A DNA stretch of 64,000 nt from Corynebacterium sp. MSK008 (GTDB lineage: Bacteria > Actinomycetota > Actinomycetes > Mycobacteriales > Mycobacteriaceae), in NCBI RefSeq assembly GCF_030232585.1, contig NZ_JASPJX010000009.1, positions 48,843-112,842 on the forward strand, written 5' to 3'. Under the pieces are notes generated by a model. The model was not told the DNA's origin, searched no databases, and was given only the letters and a program-made list of their open reading frames with translations. This document shows positions 59,961-64,000 of this stretch, piece after piece. The position numbers and the translations under genes are program-made. Within the stretch, counting starts at the first letter, position 1, and every line of letters begins with the position of its first letter.

Positions 59961-60908
59961 CTAAGTTTTGTTGCACCGGCTCGGCTTGCGCAGCCCAAGC
60001 TGGAACGCCCCGCGGACCTTCAGCCCGAGCCACAACGCCCAACGCAGTGGGGCCTGCCACCGGTGCGGGTGCCTGTCACGCTGGAAGCGATAGGCCGAGC
60101 CGTGGTGCGCGGGCACCGTGACCTTGCGGAACTTGCCCGCAACATGGCCTTGATCGTGCAAGATCACCGACGACGGGCAGTACAAGTTATCCCAACCGGC
60201 GCGCGAAAGCCTGTCGCCGAAGTCGATGTCTTCCAGGTACATGAAGTAGCGCTCGTCGAAGCCGCCGATGGCGTCGAAAGCATCCCACCGCACCAGCAGG
60301 CACGCGCCGGAGAGCCACCCTGCGGTGCGCTGGACGTGCATGTTCGCGTCTGCTTTGTAGGCGCGGGAAAAGGGGTTGCGCGGCCAGACGTCGTAAAGCA
60401 ATGCATGCCCGATACCTGTTGCAAGGCCCGGCACCTCGCGCGCGCTGGGGTACGCGGAGCCGTCCGCTTCCTCGATGCGCGGGCCTGCCGCCCCAACTTC
60501 GGGCGCGGCGTCGATGCAGCGGATCAGCTCGTCGATGCTGCCCGGGCCGAACTCGACGTCGGGGTTGACGATGAGGAAGTAGTCGTCTCGGATGGCATTC
60601 GCTTCTCGACGCTTCCGCAGCGCCGCGGCCGCGACATTAATCGCCGCCCCGTATCCGATGTTTCCCCCGGTGGGCAGAAACTCCACGTGCTCGTGCTCGG
60701 CGGCCGCGCGCTGCGGCGCACCGTCGGTGGAGCCGTTATCCGCGCAGACCAAGTGCGCCTTGCCGCGCGTCGCAGCGTCGAGCGAGGCAATCAGGTGCGA
60801 CAAATGCTCGCCCGGCGAAAACGTCACCGTAATCACCGCAAGCGGCGGATCGCCCGCCGCTGCCTCAGGTGTATGGAGAAAGTCTGCATTCACAATGGCT
60901 GGAATCAT
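59961..60908 (-). CDS. wbbL: Rhamnosyltransferase WbbL for the arabinogalactan linker
   Basis: A 315-residue GT2 glycosyltransferase. AVITVTFSPGEHLSHLIASL, CADNGSTDGAPQ and LIVNPDVEFGPGSIDEL give the GT-A fold; FMYLEDIDFGDRLSRAG is the acid-base region. WbbL adds rhamnose to GlcNAc-PP-decaprenol, anchoring arabinogalactan. The ATG at 60908 is preferred, with a GTG at 60893 as an alternative. It is preceded by the palindrome CCCACCGGTGGG (60910-60921). Divergent from the LCP gene. Confidence 0.92.
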   Translation of the reverse strand: MIPAIVNADFLHTPEAAAGDPPLAVITVTFSPGEHLSHLIASLDAATRGKAHLVCADNGSTDGAPQRAAAEHEHVEFLPTGGNIGYGAAINVAAAALRKRREANAIRDDYFLIVNPDVEFGPGSIDELIRCIDAAPEVGAAGPRIEEADGSAYPSAREVPGLATGIGHALLYDVWPRNPFSRAYKADANMHVQRTAGWLSGACLLVRWDAFDAIGGFDERYFMYLEDIDFGDRLSRAGWDNLYCPSSVILHDQGHVAGKFRKVTVPAHHGSAYRFQRDRHPHRWQAPLRWALWLGLKVRGAFQLGLRKPSRCNKT

Positions 60909-60976
60909 ACCCACCGGTGGGGCCGAAATTGGTGTACGGCACAGGCACTGCGGCAGGGATTCAAACGGGGATGTCG

Positions 60977-60982
60977 TATACT
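60977..60982 (+). promoter_or_regulatory. -10 box of a leaderless transcript (LCP gene)
   Basis: A perfect consensus TATACT ends 7 bp before the GTG at 60990, giving a leaderless start. No ribosome site lies in between. Confidence 0.6.
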
Positions 60983-60989
60983 TCCCCGC

Positions 60990-62585
60990 GTGACTGACCC
61001 CAACCGGCGTGCCCGCGACATTCAGGCGGCACCATCGCGAGCGCGAGACGTGTCCCAATCCGGACACCCCGTGGTCAAAGGGGTCCTTGCAGTGGTCTCT
61101 GCCCTGGCGATCACCCTGTCCGGCGTCGGCTACTTCGCCGTCGGCCGCTTGGGCGGGCAGCTTTCCGCCTCGGAGCTCGACGTCAGCTCCCAGAGCAAAT
61201 CCAAGGGCAAAGGCAATAAGGACGACGCGGCGCTCGACGGGGCAGTGGACATCCTGCTCGTCGGCTCTGACTCACGCACAGACGCGCAGGGCAACCCCTT
61301 AAGCGAGGAAGAGCTCGCCCGCCTCAACGCCGGCGTAGCCGACGGTGAGATCAACACCGACACCATCATGGTGATCCGCATCCCGGAGGACGGCTCCAAG
61401 GCGACGGCAGTGTCTATCCCCCGCGACACCTACATCCACGACTCCACCTACGGTAACCTCAAGATCAACGGCGTCTACGGCGCCTACGCCGCCGACAAGC
61501 GCGAAGAGCTGGTCGAAGAGGACGGGATGTCCGAGGGCCCGGAGCTGGAGCAGCAGGTTGCCCGCGCCGGCCAAGAGGGGCTCATCGACGCAGTGGCCAA
61601 CCTCACCGGCGTAGAGGTCGACCACTTCGCGCAGGTGGGTCTGCTCGGTTTCGTCCTACTCACGGATGCCGTGGGCGGCGTGACCGTGTGCCTGAACAAT
61701 GCGGTGGACGAGCCGCTGTCCGGCGCCCACTTCCCCGCCGGTGTCCAAACGCTCAACGGAACCCAGGCGTTGTCGTTTGTGCGTCAGCGCCACGACCTGC
61801 CCCGCGGCGACCTCGACCGCATTGTCCGCCAGCAGACCTTCATGGCGTCGCTGGTGCGCAACATGCTCTCCGCGGGCACTTTGACCAACCCGGCGCGCCT
61901 GCGCGAACTCGCCAACGCCGCGGAGCGCTCCGTCACGCTGGACAAGGACTGGGACGTGGTCCGCTTCGCGCAGCAGCTCTCCGGCCTGGCCGGCGACAAT
62001 GTCACGTTCACCACGATCCCGGTCACGTCCGTCAACGGCGTCGGCGACTACGGCGAGTCCATCATCACCGTCGACGTGACCCAGGTGCACCAGTTCATGG
62101 AGGACTCGGTGAAGCCCGCGCAGGAGGACGACCAGGAAAACGACACCGCCACTTCAGACTCCCCCGCCGCGGATTCCACGGTGCTCGGCGCCCAGGACGT
62201 CATCGTGCTCAACGCCGGAGCCGTGCCGGGCCAGGCGGGCCGCGTCGGCGAGGAGCTTTCCAGCCAGGGCGTCCAGGTCTCCGAGGTGGCCAACGCCATG
62301 GAGGGCCTGTACTACCAGAGCCAGGTGGTGGCACCCGACGCCAACGATCCTGCCGCGCAGGAGCTCGCCCGCATCCTCGGCGGTGTGCCGGTGGTGGCCA
62401 ACGCCTCGCTCGAGCCGGGCACGATGGTGGCCGTCGTGGCCGAGGATTACGCCGGACCGGGCGTGATGACCGCGGAGGAAGCGCAGCAGGAGGCACCGGT
62501 GGGCACCCCTGGCGAGGACTTCGGTGCCACCGAGATCGCCCCCGAGATCACTGCCGACGGCGACAGCCCGCGCTGCGTGAACTAA
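60990..62585 (+). CDS. LytR-CpsA-Psr (LCP) phosphotransferase
   Basis: A 531-residue membrane enzyme that ligates arabinogalactan to peptidoglycan. One membrane helix (VVKGVLAVVSALAITLSGVG) precedes the LCP domain: DILLVGSDSRTDAQGN, SIPRDTYIHDSTYGNLKING and LNGTQALSFVRQRHDLPRGD, all typical. A LytR_C domain follows (VLGAQDVIVLNAGAVPGQAG near 410). Located beside wbbL, which makes its linker. GTG start with perfect -10 box upstream. Confidence 0.93.
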   Translation: MTDPNRRARDIQAAPSRARDVSQSGHPVVKGVLAVVSALAITLSGVGYFAVGRLGGQLSASELDVSSQSKSKGKGNKDDAALDGAVDILLVGSDSRTDAQGNPLSEEELARLNAGVADGEINTDTIMVIRIPEDGSKATAVSIPRDTYIHDSTYGNLKINGVYGAYAADKREELVEEDGMSEGPELEQQVARAGQEGLIDAVANLTGVEVDHFAQVGLLGFVLLTDAVGGVTVCLNNAVDEPLSGAHFPAGVQTLNGTQALSFVRQRHDLPRGDLDRIVRQQTFMASLVRNMLSAGTLTNPARLRELANAAERSVTLDKDWDVVRFAQQLSGLAGDNVTFTTIPVTSVNGVGDYGESIITVDVTQVHQFMEDSVKPAQEDDQENDTATSDSPAADSTVLGAQDVIVLNAGAVPGQAGRVGEELSSQGVQVSEVANAMEGLYYQSQVVAPDANDPAAQELARILGGVPVVANASLEPGTMVAVVAEDYAGPGVMTAEEAQQEAPVGTPGEDFGATEIAPEITADGDSPRCVN

Positions 62586-62621
62586 CACCGCCCCGACAAC
62601 TAGGCCGGCATCGCCACCCTG

Positions 62622-62741
62622 ATGTCGCGCCTGATCGTGTTCACGGTGGTGTTCTGGATGTTCTGGCTGGTGCTGCTGTTTATCTGGTACCAGTTCGATC
62701 TTCCGTTGGGGCCGGGCGCGTCGATCTTGTTGGCGTCGTAA
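62622..62741 (+). CDS. Small single-helix membrane protein (39 residues)
   Basis: The frame MSRLIVFTVVFWMFWLVLLF plus IWYQFDLPLGPGASILLAS is one strongly hydrophobic helix with several Trp, followed by a short outer tail. It starts 36 bp after the LCP stop on the same strand, without a strong ribosome site. Could be an LCP-associated small protein; or a chance ORF. Confidence 0.5.
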   Translation: MSRLIVFTVVFWMFWLVLLFIWYQFDLPLGPGASILLAS

Positions 62742-62768
62742 AGCAATTGCCCCTTACGATGGGCGGGC

Positions 62769-63428
62769 ATGAGCATGCTCGCACCGCTGATGCAGACCGA
62801 CCCGTCGACGCCACGCCTGACCGTCTACGACGACTCGCGCGGCGTGCGCATGGATTTTTCGGCGCAGACGCTGGACAACTGGGCCAGCAAGGTCGCCAAC
62901 ATGCTCGACGAGGAGTTCGACGCCGGCGACGAGGTCGCCATCGATCTGCCGGTGTCGTGGCAAGCAGCGGTCATCGCGATCGGCGCGTACAACTCCTCGC
63001 GCACCCCGCTTATCGACGCCTCCGGTTCCCCCTCCCCCGACCTCATCTTCACCACCCTGGACGGCGCCGCGCGGTGGAGCGAGGTGCCCGATTGCGTTGT
63101 GGTCTCCGACGACCCGTTCGGGCGCGGCGTGGTGGAAGCCGGCGGCGAGCTTCCCGTGGGCACCGTGGACTTCGGGCCCACCGTGCGCTTCTACGGCGAC
63201 GACTACTTCGGCACCTCGCCTGCGCTGAGCGAGTTCACCGTGCCCGGCATCGATGCGCAGCGCTACCTGGTGCAGGACTGGCACACCACCGATGAGTTCG
63301 CGGCGAACGTGCTCGGCCCCATCGCGGCCGGTGGCTCCGTCGTCGTGGTCACCGGGCTGGTCTCCGCCGAGCGGCTGCAGGAGATCGCCGAGGCGGAGAA
63401 GGTCACCCGCTTCATCGACGGGCAGTAA
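62769..63428 (+). CDS. TIGR03089 family protein
   Basis: A 219-residue actinobacterial conserved protein (Rv3268 type) that resembles the N-terminal part of AMP-binding enzymes but lacks their catalytic signature. RLTVYDDSRGVRMDFSAQTLDN, WASKVANMLDEEFDAGDEVAID and VSWQAAVIAIGAYNSSRTPL are family-like. TACGAT lies 8 bp before the ATG, so a leaderless start is likely. Confidence 0.85.
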   Translation: MSMLAPLMQTDPSTPRLTVYDDSRGVRMDFSAQTLDNWASKVANMLDEEFDAGDEVAIDLPVSWQAAVIAIGAYNSSRTPLIDASGSPSPDLIFTTLDGAARWSEVPDCVVVSDDPFGRGVVEAGGELPVGTVDFGPTVRFYGDDYFGTSPALSEFTVPGIDAQRYLVQDWHTTDEFAANVLGPIAAGGSVVVVTGLVSAERLQEIAEAEKVTRFIDGQ

Positions 63429-63494
63429 TTTCGGTGCCTTGTGGGCGGGCCTTTTGGGCGGGCGCTCGGGCCCGGTCGGTTATTCTGTGGCGGA

Positions 63495-63500
63495 TACACT
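63495..63500 (+). promoter_or_regulatory. -10 box of a leaderless transcript (63508 gene)
   Basis: TACACT ends 7 bp before the ATG at 63508, the same arrangement as for the LCP gene. AAGGGA behind it could serve an ATG at 63523 instead. Confidence 0.5.
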
Positions 63501-63507
63501 CACGCCC

Positions 63508-63843
63508 ATGAAGGGACCGCTCATGCTCACCAGCTCTATCTCCCGACGCGCCATCGCCCCCGCGCTCGCCGTCGCCCTCGTCGCAGGCACCGCCCCGGTG
63601 GCCGGCGCCGCCCCGGCCAACGACACCGCCGCAGCCACCGACCAGACCTCTGACCAGCCCGACCAGGGCAAGCAGTCCAGCGGCCCGGGCAGTTCCGAGT
63701 TCACTCAGGACGAGATCGACAACGCCATGCGTTTCGCCGGCCTGCTCGCCGGCATCCTCGCCATCGTGGCCACCATCGGCGCCGCCGGCCTGTACTTCGC
63801 CGGCCCCCACCTGGGCCTGAACCTGCCGGGCCTGCAGAAGTAG
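63508..63843 (+). CDS. Small secreted membrane-anchored protein
   Basis: A 111-residue protein. Residues 1-38 are a signal peptide (SSISRRAIAPALAVALVAGT, cleavage after AGA near GAA-PA). A short Asp/Gln-rich acidic part (TDQTSDQPDQGKQSS) and a C-terminal helix (FAGLLAGILAIVATIGAAGL) follow. It resembles small corynebacterial surface proteins with a C-terminal anchor. Two in-frame Met starts (63508, 63523). Confidence 0.7.
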   Translation: MKGPLMLTSSISRRAIAPALAVALVAGTAPVAGAAPANDTAAATDQTSDQPDQGKQSSGPGSSEFTQDEIDNAMRFAGLLAGILAIVATIGAAGLYFAGPHLGLNLPGLQK

Positions 63844-63941
63844 CGCTTCCGCCCCAGCGCGACCCCCCGTCTCGGCGCAACCCCCATTCCACAAAGCCCG
63901 AGTAAGGGATCCAGAGTATGGCCGGAGTTGTCAGTGGGTGA

Positions 63942-64000
63942 ATGCGCCACCTCGACTTGGAGGTTGTTGTGGCTGGTCGTTGGACTCCGAAGGATGTGAA
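63942..64000 (+). CDS. Possible start of a transposase gene (cut by window end)
   Basis: An open frame MRHLDLEVVVAGRWTPKDVK runs off the window end. AGRWTPKDV resembles the first residues of some corynebacterial transposases, and the preceding CCAGAGTATGGCCGGAGTTG could be an element end. Only about 19 codons are visible, so this is a weak call. Confidence 0.25.
   Translation, partial: MRHLDLEVVVAGRWTPKDV

Overview
The window looks like chromosome from a Corynebacterium (high-GC Actinobacterium). The evidence is an ordered run of genes that also lie together in Mycobacterium tuberculosis: UPF0182, ylbL-like PDZ protein, DUF2342, cyclodehydratase-like protein, uvrD2, nudC, K+ channel, adnB, adnA, then a whiB1 block, sigH/rshA, aroA, rsgA, secA, hpf, comF, lpqB, mtrB, mtrA, tmk, and finally the GDP-mannose/arabinogalactan block manA, SIS protein, pmm, DUF3499, whiB2, manC, wbbL, LCP. 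All species statements come from gene content and my memory of gene order; no search was run.

Region 1 (about 1-9,940) is an accessory island ending at an initiator tRNA-Met gene (9944-10017, minus). It starts with a terminal repeat of an IS6-family element, then a mercury operon (merR divergent from merA, merB, a small di-cysteine membrane protein, a thioredoxin-like lipoprotein and a CcdA-type membrane protein). A decayed IS481-type transposase and a resolvase stub follow. Next is a minus-strand cassette with a TetR regulator, two SMR efflux subunits and a NIPSNAP-like protein, then a truncated serine resolvase, and finally a plasmid/phage-like remnant with ssb, a 47-residue protein, a DUF4192 protein and an HNH-like fragment.

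Region 2 (10,100-34,110) is core chromosome: membrane and envelope proteins, DNA repair motors (UvrD2, AdnAB), NAD-capped nucleotide hydrolysis, a potassium channel, conserved actinobacterial unknowns, and a DEAD-box RNA helicase.

Region 3 (34,110-42,830) holds whiB1 with a 24-residue ribosomal protein gene behind it, a secreted membrane-anchored metalloprotease with an unusual repeat-rich upstream region, the sigH-rshA oxidative stress pair, ybaK, an SRAP protein, aroA-rsgA and small unknowns.

Region 4 (42,830-53,580) is secretion and cell-envelope signalling: secA, hpf, comF, lpqB-mtrB-mtrA-tmk, and a secreted low-complexity protein.

Region 5 (53,580-63,850) supplies mannose-derived and arabinogalactan-linker precursors (manA, phosphomannomutase, manC, wbbL), the WhiB2 division regulator and an LCP ligase. 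The last 60 bases may be the start of a transposase.

No CRISPR array, rRNA or replication origin was seen. The most unusual signals are the vicinal-cysteine tails on four mercury-operon proteins, two different intergenic repeat clusters (36,481-36,803 and 46,436-46,704), repeated 16-bp boxes upstream of the efflux cassette, and loss of key residues in AdnA, RshA and the Rv3259-like protein.
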